Source: Bacillota bacterium
GTDB lineage: Bacteria; Bacillota; Clostridia; Peptostreptococcales; Anaerovoracaceae
Length of the DNA: 16,643 bases
NCBI GenBank assembly: GCA_022793975.1
Contig: JAAWDW010000036.1
Span: 1-16,643, forward strand
Direction: 5' to 3'
Shown in pieces: positions 1 to 7,187 of the stretch. A program made the position numbers and the translations under genes. Positions within the stretch are counted from its first letter, which is position 1. Each line of letters opens with the position of its first letter. The notes below the pieces were generated by a model. That model saw nothing but the letters and a program-made list of their open reading frames with translations. It was not told where the DNA came from and did not search any database.

Positions 1-1274
1 ATTATTTGATCTGTAGGATATTTGCCATGACCCTGCACTGATATTGTGTATATATAGTCTTCATTTTCTGTAAGATCGAGCGCCGCTATTATTTCTCCGA
101 TTAAAACATTATCTTTTGCCCAGTTTTTCGGTGTTTTTATAACATTACTCATATATTCGAGACTTGTAAATGTATCAAATCCGAGGTTTGAAAACACTTT
201 GTTCCTCATATAAAATACGCCTCTGTGATTATGTATCGCATGTGTCGAATATCCTATTGATTTTAAATCATATGCGTAGCTTTCGCACGTTTTCTCGCTT
301 AAAATTGATTTATACGGATATTCTCCCGGTCCAAAAAATTTAACCGACATACCACATATGGCTTCAAATTCTGTATTGGCAGTACCTGCTCCCACAGAAG
401 GCACCGTAAGCCAGCCTGTTGAATACTTCTCCTGAAGCTCGTTCCAGTACGGCGCCGCTTCCTGTGATAATTCTATCGAATTTATAAGCGATGGATCGAT
501 AAAAGATTCCAACTGGAGAAATATTATATTAGGATGCATTTCTCCGTCGTCTTTTTCGTCTGCGCTTGCGTACACATCATCTGTAAGCTCACCATCATTA
601 AATATGCCGAGCATCATTTCTTCCGAGTATCCGTTTGGTCTTCCGACTCCTGTATTCAGCCAAGTATTTATAAAACAGTACGGTACTCCGTAATCTCTGT
701 ACGCATACGCCAAATTTCCGAAAAATGTATCAACAGTGCCCGTCTTTATCGCCACTCCCGTGGATGCTCCGAGTATCGTTATCACCGCTGCAAATATCGC
801 CGCATTCTTCTTGTAATTTACCTTTTCTTTTTTGGGTGCAAATATAAAAGCAATAACTATTCCTGCAAGCAGAAGCACCGCGCCCACTGCGATGAGCGCT
901 ATCTGCCAGGTTTTAAGGTAATTTGTGACTATTGTAAGTCCGTCATCCAGAATTTCAAGATCTTTTGTTGTAAACGGCGTCATTCTGTTTGAGAGTATTA
1001 TACCGTTTATTATTCCGAGTGCAAGCCACAGCCCGCTCATTATGAAATATGTAAATACTCTGCGCTTTACCATAAGCGATATCGAAAGCGCCGAGAAGAT
1101 TATTAACGTATTGTAAAAGAAAACAACAGGTGCCTCTGTGAGATATTCTACCCCCCCTAATAATGACTGCCGCGCCATTGACTCAATCGCGAAATTAAGT
1201 ACAAGAGCAATCACAATGCAAAGGCACACATTATTTCGTAAATATTTATTGAAAAACCGCTTAAATTTCTCCAT
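1..1274 (-). CDS. LTA synthase-like membrane sulfatase-fold phosphoglycerol transferase (3' part cut off by window edge)
   Basis: This is a membrane enzyme of the lipoteichoic acid synthase (LtaS)/alkaline-phosphatase superfamily, which transfers glycerol phosphate from phosphatidylglycerol outside the membrane. I translated 424 codons open to the left edge. The N-terminal ~175 residues hold about five hydrophobic helices (near 15-30, 48-68, 74-95, 122-146 and 157-175). The extracellular domain then shows NIIFLQLESF (249-258, metal-ligand Glu 256), GAGTANTEFE (295-304, probable nucleophile Thr 298) and SVQGHGKYP (412-420, conserved His 416). The start ATG at 1274 follows GAGGAAAAGGGTA. About 200 C-terminal residues, including the expected GDH metal motif, lie outside the window. 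It begins 68 bases after the rsmA stop and may be cotranscribed with it. Membership of the superfamily is seen directly. Whether it makes LTA, primes it, or modifies another polymer cannot be told from sequence. Confidence 0.9.
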   Translation of the reverse strand, partial: MEKFKRFFNKYLRNNVCLCIVIALVLNFAIESMARQSLLGGVEYLTEAPVVFFYNTLIIFSALSISLMVKRRVFTYFIMSGLWLALGIINGIILSNRMTPFTTKDLEILDDGLTIVTNYLKTWQIALIAVGAVLLLAGIVIAFIFAPKKEKVNYKKNAAIFAAVITILGASTGVAIKTGTVDTFFGNLAYAYRDYGVPYCFINTWLNTGVGRPNGYSEEMMLGIFNDGELTDDVYASADEKDDGEMHPNIIFLQLESFIDPSLINSIELSQEAAPYWNELQEKYSTGWLTVPSVGAGTANTEFEAICGMSVKFFGPGEYPYKSILSEKTCESYAYDLKSIGYSTHAIHNHRGVFYMRNKVFSNLGFDTFTSLEYMSNVIKTPKNWAKDNVLIGEIIAALDLTENEDYIYTISVQGHGKYPTDQI

Positions 1275-1342
1275 TACCCTTTTCCTCAGATTGTCACTTT
1301 ATGCTTCTTTGTCGATACCTGCTCCCCTTTCCGAAGTCTTTT

Positions 1343-2224
1343 TCAGCGTTTTTCACACTTTGCCGCTACCGCATTTGCAATTTCCGCAAACTCTGAGAGT
1401 GATAGTGTTTCCGCTCTTCTTACCGGATCTATTCCCGCTTCCGCAAGTGCAGCCTGCGCTTCTTCCTTTGACAGCCCGCACACTCCTGCAAGCGAATTAC
1501 CGAGCGTTTTTCTTCTCTGTCCGAAGCCACTCTTTACACATGCAAAAAAGACATTTTCATTCGTGAGTTCCACAGGTCTTTCTTTTCTTACATCCAGCCT
1601 CAGTACAGTCGAATCCACTTTGGGCTGCGGATAGAAAACCTCTCTCGGTACTTTAGCCACATCTTTTACCGTGCAGTAATACTGCACAGCCACGGAAAGA
1701 GCTCCGTAAGTACGGCTGCCGGGAGCTGCTTTTATGCGGTCAGCCACTTCTTTCTGCATCATTATCGTTATGCTGTCGGCAGGAATTCTATCCTCAAGTA
1801 TCTTCATTATTATCGGGGTAGTAATGTAATAAGGCAGGTTGCCCATAATCTTTACTTTTTCCCTCTTTTGACCTCTTATTATATCATTTTGTTCCAGTAA
1901 ATTTATTAAATTTGTTTTAACAAAATCTTGATTTATTATTTCAATATTGTCAAATTCTTTCAGATTTTCCTTTAATATGGGGATGAGATTTTTGTCTATT
2001 TCTATAGCAAGTACCTTTCCGGCCTGCGGCGCCGCCTCCGCCGTAAGTACTCCGAGACCCGGTCCGATCTCAATTACGAGGTCACGCTCTGTGAGTTCCA
2101 TCGCGTCTATTATCTTATCTATAATATTTTTATCAGTTAAAAAATTCTGACCGAGACTTTTGGATATTTTAAAACCATATTTTTCTTTTATTTCTTTAAT
2201 CGTCGATGGTGCGTAAAGCTTCAT
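1343..2224 (-). CDS. rsmA: 16S rRNA A1518/A1519 N6-dimethyltransferase RsmA (KsgA)
   Basis: RsmA dimethylates two adjacent adenines in the 3'-terminal hairpin of 16S rRNA late in 30S assembly, using S-adenosylmethionine. The 293-residue protein has the normal family length. Visible motifs are the N-terminal KSLGQNFLTD (22-31), SAM-binding motif I IEIGPGLGVLT (51-61), acidic motif II AIEID (73-77), catalytic motif IV NLPYY (129-133), MMQKEVADRI (155-164), and the C-terminal FGQRRKTLGNSL (234-245). The start ATG at 2224 is preceded by AGAGAGG at good spacing, inside the end of rnmV; the two genes overlap by 29 bases, implying translational coupling. The rnmV-ksgA order is the same as in Bacillus subtilis. 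Identification is secure. Confidence 0.97.
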   Translation of the reverse strand: MKLYAPSTIKEIKEKYGFKISKSLGQNFLTDKNIIDKIIDAMELTERDLVIEIGPGLGVLTAEAAPQAGKVLAIEIDKNLIPILKENLKEFDNIEIINQDFVKTNLINLLEQNDIIRGQKREKVKIMGNLPYYITTPIIMKILEDRIPADSITIMMQKEVADRIKAAPGSRTYGALSVAVQYYCTVKDVAKVPREVFYPQPKVDSTVLRLDVRKERPVELTNENVFFACVKSGFGQRRKTLGNSLAGVCGLSKEEAQAALAEAGIDPVRRAETLSLSEFAEIANAVAAKCEKR

Positions 2225-2801
2225 TGTATTCCTCTCTTGTTATTCCGTATCTGTTCAGTCTATCTATGAGCGTATGTGTATTGGCGTATCCTATACCGAG
2301 AGCGCGTCCGAGTTTTTCGCGCCGTTTCTTCGCCCCTTCTCCACCTGCCAGCCCGTTGTGCAGAAGATCCGTTGCGGTAAACTCTCCGCGCTTTGCCGTA
2401 AGTGTAAAATGCGCTTTGCCAAGCGCCGATTTAATGGCCTGCGGACAAGCGTTCTCTATTCCTATATCGCCGTCTCTTTCAGCATCATCTCTTGCAAGAA
2501 ATGCCTCTTTTGCACTTGGAAAACGCTCTTTAAGCCTGCGCCGTATCTCGTTTCCCGAATAATCAGGATCTGTGAATATGATAATACCGCGCTCTTTATA
2601 GGCCTTTTCTATGAGTTCCCAAGTAGCACGCCTTATACCGAAACCGTGCGTTTCGATAGTATCGGCATCGACAGCTTTTTTAATCGCTGCAGTATCATCA
2701 CGCCCTTCTACAACGATAACTTCTTTTATCGCTTGCAATTCTCCCGCTGCGGCTTCTTGTTCAGCCTGATTTTTTCTGTTTCTGCTTTCGTGTTTATCCA
2801 T
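2196..2801 (-). CDS. rnmV: Ribonuclease M5 (5S rRNA maturation, Toprim nuclease)
   Basis: RNase M5 makes the final double cut that matures 5S rRNA in low-GC Gram-positives, working with ribosomal protein L18. The 201-residue protein carries the Toprim signature: VVEGRDD (30-36, catalytic Glu 32), IIIFTDPDYSGNEIRRRL (73-90, acidic Asp 78 and Asp 80) and GDIGIENA (111-118). The C-terminal region holds the family's GRALGIGYANTHTLIDRLNRYGI segment in residues ~165-187. The first ~25 residues (MDKHESRNRKNQAEQ...) are a charged extension: Bacillus RnmV begins almost directly at the EVIVVEGRDD strand. A TTG at Leu 22 could give the short form, but its ribosome site is not convincing, so I kept the ATG, which has only a modest AAAAAGAAG site. 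It lies 61 bases after divIC and overlaps rsmA by 29 bases. Confidence 0.95.
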   Translation of the reverse strand: MDKHESRNRKNQAEQEAAAGELQAIKEVIVVEGRDDTAAIKKAVDADTIETHGFGIRRATWELIEKAYKERGIIIFTDPDYSGNEIRRRLKERFPSAKEAFLARDDAERDGDIGIENACPQAIKSALGKAHFTLTAKRGEFTATDLLHNGLAGGEGAKKRREKLGRALGIGYANTHTLIDRLNRYGITREEYNEALRTIDD

Positions 2802-2862
2802 CTTCTTTTTACCGTTTCTGACCTAATCTTGCTTTATTCTGCCTGATTTTCCCGGCTCTATT

Positions 2863-3357
2863 TTACTCTTTTTCGGAACCGCTGTTTTCGTCTGTTTTCG
2901 TATCACCACCGTTTTCGGTTTCACCGTTATCGGGAAGTATATAAAGTATTTCTCCCGGCTTTATAAGCCGCAAATGACTCCGCGCCTGTTGTTCTATATA
3001 TTCAGGTGAATTTACGGATTCGAGTTCCTGTTCAAGGCGTTCTTTAAGTGCAAGAAGTCTGTCATGTTCTTTTTCAAGTTTAGATTTTTCATAAAGAAGC
3101 GATATAATCTTAAATGCAGACATACCAATCGCTGCTATAATGACAAATATTATAGCAGCGTATATAAGCCGTCTTCTGTTTTTCTGCGATTTCTTTCTTG
3201 CAGACGCAGTCTGTTCTTGTTTGCCGCGCTTTTCCGCCTTTGCTTTTTTTGCAGCCTGCGTGCGTTTTTCTCTTCTCTCGCGGCGAGCTTCTTCTATATC
3301 TATTATCTGATTATTTTTCTTAAACTCGCGGCTTCGTCTCGGTTTTCTCTTTGACAT
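2863..3357 (-). CDS. divIC: DivIC/FtsB-type septum formation initiator with long basic N-terminal tail
   Basis: DivIC is a bitopic divisome protein that forms a coiled-coil complex with FtsL and DivIB at the septum. This 164-residue protein has a cytoplasmic tail of ~62 residues, one transmembrane helix (RLIYAAIIFVIIAAIGMSAF, 63-82), a coiled coil at ~84-116, then the family motif SPEYIEQQAR...LIKPGEILYIL (117-141), and an acidic Gly/Asp/Glu C-terminal tail. The tail before the membrane is very rich in Lys, Arg, Ala and Gln; most DivIC/FtsB proteins have a much shorter one. The gene follows yabQ by 28 bases, keeping the B. subtilis order yabP-yabQ-divIC. The ribosome site (GAGAGAAG touching the ATG) is weak. 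The family call is strong, and the symbol rests on position beside yabPQ. Confidence 0.92.
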   Translation of the reverse strand: MSKRKPRRSREFKKNNQIIDIEEARRERREKRTQAAKKAKAEKRGKQEQTASARKKSQKNRRRLIYAAIIFVIIAAIGMSAFKIISLLYEKSKLEKEHDRLLALKERLEQELESVNSPEYIEQQARSHLRLIKPGEILYILPDNGETENGGDTKTDENSGSEKE

Positions 3358-3385
3358 CTTCTCTCTCGTGTTCCCAATGTTTTTC

Positions 3386-3949
3386 TTAATATACTATATC
3401 ATAAAATACCTTTCGCCACAACAAAACCCCAAGTCCGAGCGCTAAAAAATTATGGAAACTGATATCGCCGTAAGCTGCATAATACATAAATTCGGATACG
3501 AAAAAAGCCGCAAACGGCCAAAACAAAAACTCAAGGACAGCAGAAAGAACAGAAATTCGTGTTTTTACCGGTCCGTCCGTTTTGACTTTCTTAGACGAAC
3601 GGTGCTTCTTTTTTGTGTATTTTTCCGCAGTATATCCGATATTTTGCTGTGTTATTTTATGTGACATTGTCTGTGCCTTTCGTTTTTTCTGCCCTGTTTT
3701 CCGTTTTTGCCGGTCTGTCTTTTGTGTTTTCTGCGCTCTCTGCTGCGCTTTCTTCGCGCGGCGTGCTTCTTTTGCTGCCGCTCTTTCCTTTCGTGCAGCA
3801 ATTCGTGCTTCCTGTGCCGCCGCCGCGCGCCTTACCGCTGCCTTTCTTAATATACTCCATATCTGATAAAGCATACCAAATCCGAGTCCTGCCAAAAACA
3901 TTATTGCACTTTGCAGCGCCTGCTCTTTTATTAAATCGGTGAGTACCAT
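3386..3949 (-). CDS. yabQ: Spore cortex biosynthesis protein YabQ with a large basic insertion
   Basis: YabQ is a membrane protein of the forespore-surrounding membranes needed for spore cortex formation. The N-terminus (LQSAIMFLAGLGFGMLYQIW, 12-31) matches the YabQ start: one transmembrane helix followed by a Tyr/Trp-Leu-Arg-Lys turn. Two more hydrophobic segments lie at ~133-158 (with FWPFAAFFVSEFMYYAAYG) and ~164-178. Between the first and second helices is an unusual ~95-residue hydrophilic stretch (36-130) made almost entirely of Ala, Lys, Arg and Gln; typical YabQ proteins have a far shorter loop. It starts 17 bases after yabP, with only a weak, distant GGCGGG ribosome site, so it may depend on coupling to yabP. 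Assignment rests on the hydrophobic pattern plus the position between yabP and divIC. Confidence 0.85.
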   Translation of the reverse strand: MVLTDLIKEQALQSAIMFLAGLGFGMLYQIWSILRKAAVRRAAAAQEARIAARKERAAAKEARRAKKAQQRAQKTQKTDRQKRKTGQKKRKAQTMSHKITQQNIGYTAEKYTKKKHRSSKKVKTDGPVKTRISVLSAVLEFLFWPFAAFFVSEFMYYAAYGDISFHNFLALGLGVLLWRKVFYDIVY

Positions 3950-3966
3950 ATTATTTCAAAACCCGC

Positions 3967-4227
3967 CTACTTAAATATCTTGCGCAGCAGGCTTCCTTCC
4001 TGTTTATCCTTTTTTTCCGTATATACGGCCGATTGAATGCTTCCTGTTATTATCGCTTTGCCTTCGGCAAGGTCAAGCTTCTGTATATGCAGATTCTGTC
4101 CTTTAACGACAAGTCCACCCTGTGTAAGAAGCACAAGCACCGTCTCTTCATTTGCGCTTTCTACATCTGCTACCGAAGTTATAGTCAATTTTTCTCTGTT
4201 ATCTATGCTCAGCGTATGATTTTCCAT
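3967..4227 (-). CDS. yabP: Sporulation protein YabP (YabP/YqfC family)
   Basis: YabP belongs to the small YabP/YqfC family expressed in the mother cell and required for proper spore coat and cortex assembly. The 86-residue protein opens with MENHTLSIDNREKLTITSV and continues with the family pattern of short beta strands: a DVESANEETVLVLLTQGGLVV segment, then GQNLHIQKLDLAEGKAIITG. I chose the ATG at 4227 because GGGGAGG lies 7 bases upstream; an in-frame ATG at 4278 would place coding sequence across a perfect hairpin and has no ribosome site. It heads the yabP-yabQ-divIC run and begins just after a hairpin that overlaps its ribosome site. The neighbours favour YabP over its paralogue YqfC. 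Confidence 0.92.
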   Translation of the reverse strand: MENHTLSIDNREKLTITSVADVESANEETVLVLLTQGGLVVKGQNLHIQKLDLAEGKAIITGSIQSAVYTEKKDKQEGSLLRKIFK

Positions 4228-4268
4228 AAAAAAACCTCCCCTCATATATAAAAAATATATGAGGGGAG
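4228..4268 (-). terminator. Perfect 14-bp hairpin plus T run between walK and yabP, covering the yabP ribosome site
   Basis: On the minus strand, arms CTCCCCTCATATAT (4268-4255) and ATATATGAGGGGAG (4249-4236) pair perfectly around a 5-T loop (4254-4250), followed by G and seven T residues (4234-4228) directly before the yabP ATG. This is a textbook intrinsic terminator for transcripts coming from walK, whose stop is at 4340. The 3' arm also contains GGGGAG of the yabP Shine-Dalgarno sequence, so any read-through mRNA would have that site locked in the stem. Confidence 0.8.
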
Positions 4269-4275
4269 ATTTGTG
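4254..4275 (-). promoter_or_regulatory. Possible sigma-E-type promoter of yabP inside the hairpin
   Basis: CATATATT (4261-4254, minus strand) resembles the mother-cell sigma-E -10 element CATACAnT, and a GAATTTG (4281-4275 region) lies about 14 bases further upstream as a weak -35 candidate. A start about seven bases downstream would fall near 4247, inside the 3' arm, giving a ~20-base leader with a free Shine-Dalgarno. The stretch is A/T-rich, so a chance match is possible. Known sigma-E control of yabP/yabQ in Bacillus is the reason I considered it. Confidence 0.3.
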
Positions 4276-4339
4276 CAAATTCCTTTTATTAAAAACAAAT
4301 CCCTACCGCTTTATTTATATAACTTAAGATAACCTTATA

Positions 4340-6175
4340 TTATTCTATATTCGGTATTCCGCGTTTAACAGCAGGTGAAAGCGGTAAAATAATCTTTACC
4401 TTTGTTCCTTTATTCTCACGGCTTGTAAGTTCTATTCGTCCGTTATGTTCTTCTACTATCTGTTTTGATATTGCAAGACCGAGTCCCGTGCCGCCCATAG
4501 ATCGTGAACGTGCCTTATCCACACGGAAAAATCTCTCAAACACTCTTGACTGTTCATCTTCCGGTATGCCTATACCGTTATCACTGACAATAATATGTGC
4601 TTCTCTTTCCTGCACTACAAGATCTATATCTATTCTCCCGCCTTCCTGTGTATAGTTTATTGCGTTTGACAGCACGTTTAAAATAACCTGCTCCACTCTG
4701 TCTCTGTCCATAACTACAGCTACACGTGCTTCTTCATCGAACAAACAATTCAGTTTCTGACGCTTAGCCTCCGCTGTAAGCGCGACTTTCGTTACCGCAC
4801 TTGTGAGCAGCTTAATTAAGTTGCTCTCTTTCATATTCCACTTTTCCTGATTATTTTCCATTCGTGAAAGCTGCAGCAGATCTTTTACAAGCCTATTCAT
4901 ACGATCAGCTTCGGAGTCTATTATTTCAAGAAAATTTCTTGCTGTTTCCGGTTCGTTCACCGCCCCGTCAAGCAACGTTTCCGTATAACTTTTTATTGTA
5001 GTAAGCGGTGTCTTAAGTTCATGCGAGACATTGGCCACAAAATCCATCTGCATACTTTCAAGCTTCATTCTCTGTGTTATATCCTGAATAATCATTATGA
5101 GCCCGACATCTTTTCCGCTCTCATCTTTAAATCTGTCATACCTTATATCATAATACCTTCCCGCGCTTTCAAATACCTCGCTGTCGGGTTCAAATTCACA
5201 GCGTTTCATAAGGTTTTCAACTGTAAGATCAGGATTAAGCCCCTGTATTAAATCATCGTAATTTTCTTCCTCTATACTTTGTTCGCTTACGGCCAGTATT
5301 TTTATTGCCGTGTGATTAGCGTGAATAATTTTTCCGGACATATCTACAGCGATAAGCCCATCCGCCATATGTCTAAGGACTGTTTCAAGCTTATTTTTTT
5401 CTCCCGATATTTCAGAAAGCGTATCGTCAAGCTGTTTTCTCAAATGGTTAAACATCTCCGCCAGTCTACCAATTTCATCATTTGATTTCACGCTTACTTC
5501 CTGAGAAAAATCACCGCTTGCCATTTGCTCGGCTTTTTTTGTTACATCGTTTATCGGTCCTGTTATGCTCTTTGAAATAACAAAACCGAGCACAAATGTT
5601 ACAAATACAGCCAGCACCATAGCTTTGGCAAAAAGACTCTGTGATTGATCTATACTGTCTTCAAGCGCAGTAATATCCTCACGCAAATAAAGTGCTCCTG
5701 TTATCTTACCACTTTCATTTATTATCGGAAACGCCATATTAAGCACCGGAATATCACTTGTCTGTGATCTTATACTGCTTTGCGATTCCGATGCTTGTCC
5801 CGAAAGTGCAGATAATATTATATTGCAGTCGAGAAAATCCGCAGCACTTTGACCGCTGCTCGCATTGCTTGCCGCAATAATATAAAATGTTTCATCTATT
5901 ACAAAAATCTCCTGAGAAAATCCCGGCGCCCAAGCATCAATACTCGCCTGTATTTCTTCTTTATGCTCGTTAAACGGCTCATATCCTCCGACAGACTCCG
6001 TTAGATTGCTTTCTTCAACAATTTTTTTCATATTTGTCCTGGCGGAATTTATATAATACTCCTCCATGCGGCTCATCAAAAATACACCGACGATTGTCGT
6101 TGCAATAAACACTAATATGCAGTAAATAAATACGATTTTCCATCGTATGCTGTTTTTCATGCCGCGAATGTTCAT
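4340..6175 (-). CDS. walK: WalK-type sensor histidine kinase
   Basis: WalK senses the state of the cell wall and phosphorylates WalR. The 611-residue protein has the full architecture: transmembrane helix 1 (~12-34), an extracellular sensor of ~145 residues (36-182, Cache-like in size), helix 2 (~184-201), a HAMP domain (~202-254), a PAS domain (~263-368), the dimerisation domain with phospho-accepting His 385 in ANVSHELKTP, and an ATPase domain with N box (Asn 504 in NVLSNAINYT), DNGIGIPEDE (532-541) and GGTGLGLAIS (561-570). I start it at the ATG at 6175, which has GGAGG nine bases upstream; an in-frame GTG at 6205 lacks a site. The WalK label rests on the extracellular-sensor/HAMP/PAS order and the WalR-like partner. 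PhoR has the same layout, so the name is likely rather than certain. No walH/walI/walJ genes follow. Confidence 0.88.
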   Translation of the reverse strand: MNIRGMKNSIRWKIVFIYCILVFIATTIVGVFLMSRMEEYYINSARTNMKKIVEESNLTESVGGYEPFNEHKEEIQASIDAWAPGFSQEIFVIDETFYIIAASNASSGQSAADFLDCNIILSALSGQASESQSSIRSQTSDIPVLNMAFPIINESGKITGALYLREDITALEDSIDQSQSLFAKAMVLAVFVTFVLGFVISKSITGPINDVTKKAEQMASGDFSQEVSVKSNDEIGRLAEMFNHLRKQLDDTLSEISGEKNKLETVLRHMADGLIAVDMSGKIIHANHTAIKILAVSEQSIEEENYDDLIQGLNPDLTVENLMKRCEFEPDSEVFESAGRYYDIRYDRFKDESGKDVGLIMIIQDITQRMKLESMQMDFVANVSHELKTPLTTIKSYTETLLDGAVNEPETARNFLEIIDSEADRMNRLVKDLLQLSRMENNQEKWNMKESNLIKLLTSAVTKVALTAEAKRQKLNCLFDEEARVAVVMDRDRVEQVILNVLSNAINYTQEGGRIDIDLVVQEREAHIIVSDNGIGIPEDEQSRVFERFFRVDKARSRSMGGTGLGLAISKQIVEEHNGRIELTSRENKGTKVKIILPLSPAVKRGIPNIE

Positions 6176-6393
6176 ATTTTTATGCCTCCGTTCCAATTTT
6201 ACCACGAAACCAAAAGCGGCGCAACTTTGCCAAATTTACATAAAACAAACTCCGGTGTTTTCGCAATGAAATCAGCGGAGTTTTATGTTTTACTTATTTT
6301 GATTTATGTTCACATTTTTAAATTTCAGGCGTCGGCTTACGCCACACTGATGCTTACATAGCACGGTTATATGACCGCCGTATATCTGCAAAT
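6176..6393 (-). other. walR-walK spacer with terminator-like hairpins
   Basis: This 218-base spacer is long for a two-component operon. On the minus strand it holds a small stem GGCGT/ACGCC (6343-6328) followed by TGAAATTTAAAAA, and a larger imperfect hairpin whose outer arms are AAACTCCG and CGGAGTTT (6283-6276 with 6254-6247), with further TTTC/GAAA pairing inside and a T-rich exit (TTTGTTTTATG). Either could reduce read-through from walR into walK. No open reading frame here is convincing. Confidence 0.5.
6196..6224 (-). promoter_or_regulatory. Candidate extended -10 promoter for walK
   Basis: On the minus strand TTGCGC (6224-6219) and TAAAAT (6201-6196) are 17 bases apart, and TGG immediately before the -10 makes an extended -10. 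The -35 match is poor (TTG only). A start near 6189 would place the first transcribed bases at the GGAGG ribosome site, leaving a leader of about 14 bases. It would let walK be expressed apart from walR. Confidence 0.4.
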
Positions 6394-7092
6394 CTATGGA
6401 CGCTTAAAATAATAACCAATACCGCGCTTTGTCATTATATATTTTGGATCGCTTGAATCATCTTCCAGTTTTTCACGAAGCCGCCTTACTGTTACATCAA
6501 CTGTTCTGATATCGCCGTAATATTCATAACCCCATACTTCTTCAAGAAGCTGTTCTCTCGAAAATACACGGTTTTCTCTTTCCGCAAGATATTTCAAAAG
6601 TTCAAATTCACGAAGTGTAAGTTCGAGCGGCTTATCGTCTTTTCTCACTTCATATCTGTTCATATCTATCTCCAGATTGCCAAATTCCTGTACGTTTGCA
6701 GGTTCACTTTTAGCTGAATCTGCAGCTTCGCTTCGTCTGATATTCGCCTTGATTCTTGCAATCAGCTCCCTCATTCCGAAAGGCTTTGTTATATAATCGT
6801 CAGCGCCGAGTTCAAGTCCGAGCACTTTATCCACTTCTTCTTCCTTGGCAGTCAGCATAAGAATAGGAACATTGCTTTTCTCACGGATTTTTCTGCACAC
6901 TGCAAAGCCATCCATAATCGGCAGCATTATATCAAGCAAAATAAGATCCGGATTCTGAGAAAGCGCTTTATCAAGTCCCTCCTGTCCGTCAAACGCAGTC
7001 TCCGCAGCAAAACCCTCTTTTGTAAGATTAAACTTTATAATATCCGATATGGATTTTTCATCTTCGATTATAAGTATTTTCTTTGCGTCCAT
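6394..7092 (-). CDS. walR: WalR-type OmpR/PhoB-family response regulator
   Basis: WalR is the DNA-binding partner of WalK and controls cell-wall hydrolase and division genes. The 232-residue protein has a receiver domain (4-116) with acidic pocket EDE (10-12), phospho-acceptor Asp 54 in LLDIMLP, Thr 81 and Lys 103 in KPF, then a winged-helix domain (~133-232) with LTLREFELLKYL, REQLLEEVWG, DVTVRRLREKLE and TKRGIGYYF. The ATG at 7092 follows AAAGGAG at proper spacing; an in-frame ATG at 7122 has no ribosome site. The sequence is close to WalR/YycF in the regions I can recall (VDVTVRRLREK and the RGIGYYF end), though PhoP-type regulators are similar. It is the first gene of the two-component pair, with a good sigma-A promoter about 90 bases upstream. 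Confidence 0.9.
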   Translation of the reverse strand: MDAKKILIIEDEKSISDIIKFNLTKEGFAAETAFDGQEGLDKALSQNPDLILLDIMLPIMDGFAVCRKIREKSNVPILMLTAKEEEVDKVLGLELGADDYITKPFGMRELIARIKANIRRSEAADSAKSEPANVQEFGNLEIDMNRYEVRKDDKPLELTLREFELLKYLAERENRVFSREQLLEEVWGYEYYGDIRTVDVTVRRLREKLEDDSSDPKYIMTKRGIGYYFKRP

Positions 7093-7187
7093 CTCTGCTC
7101 CTTTCGGTAAATTACTTTTCAATACCTCTTTATGTGCTTCAGCATATCTACACTGCCATATATTCGTATTTGCCTTTTGACAAAGTC

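Noticed and set aside
534..1566. Rightward open frames of 63-152 codons opposite the LTA-synthase-like gene and rsmA
   Set aside because: Antisense shadows with Cys/Arg/Ser-rich, non-protein-like composition.
4228..4278. Longer YabP starting at 4278
   Set aside because: It would encode the terminator hairpin and T run; the ATG at 4227 has an ideal ribosome site and matches the family N-terminus.
6176..6205. GTG start of WalK at 6205
   Set aside because: Lies over the candidate promoter and the GGAGG that serves the ATG at 6175.
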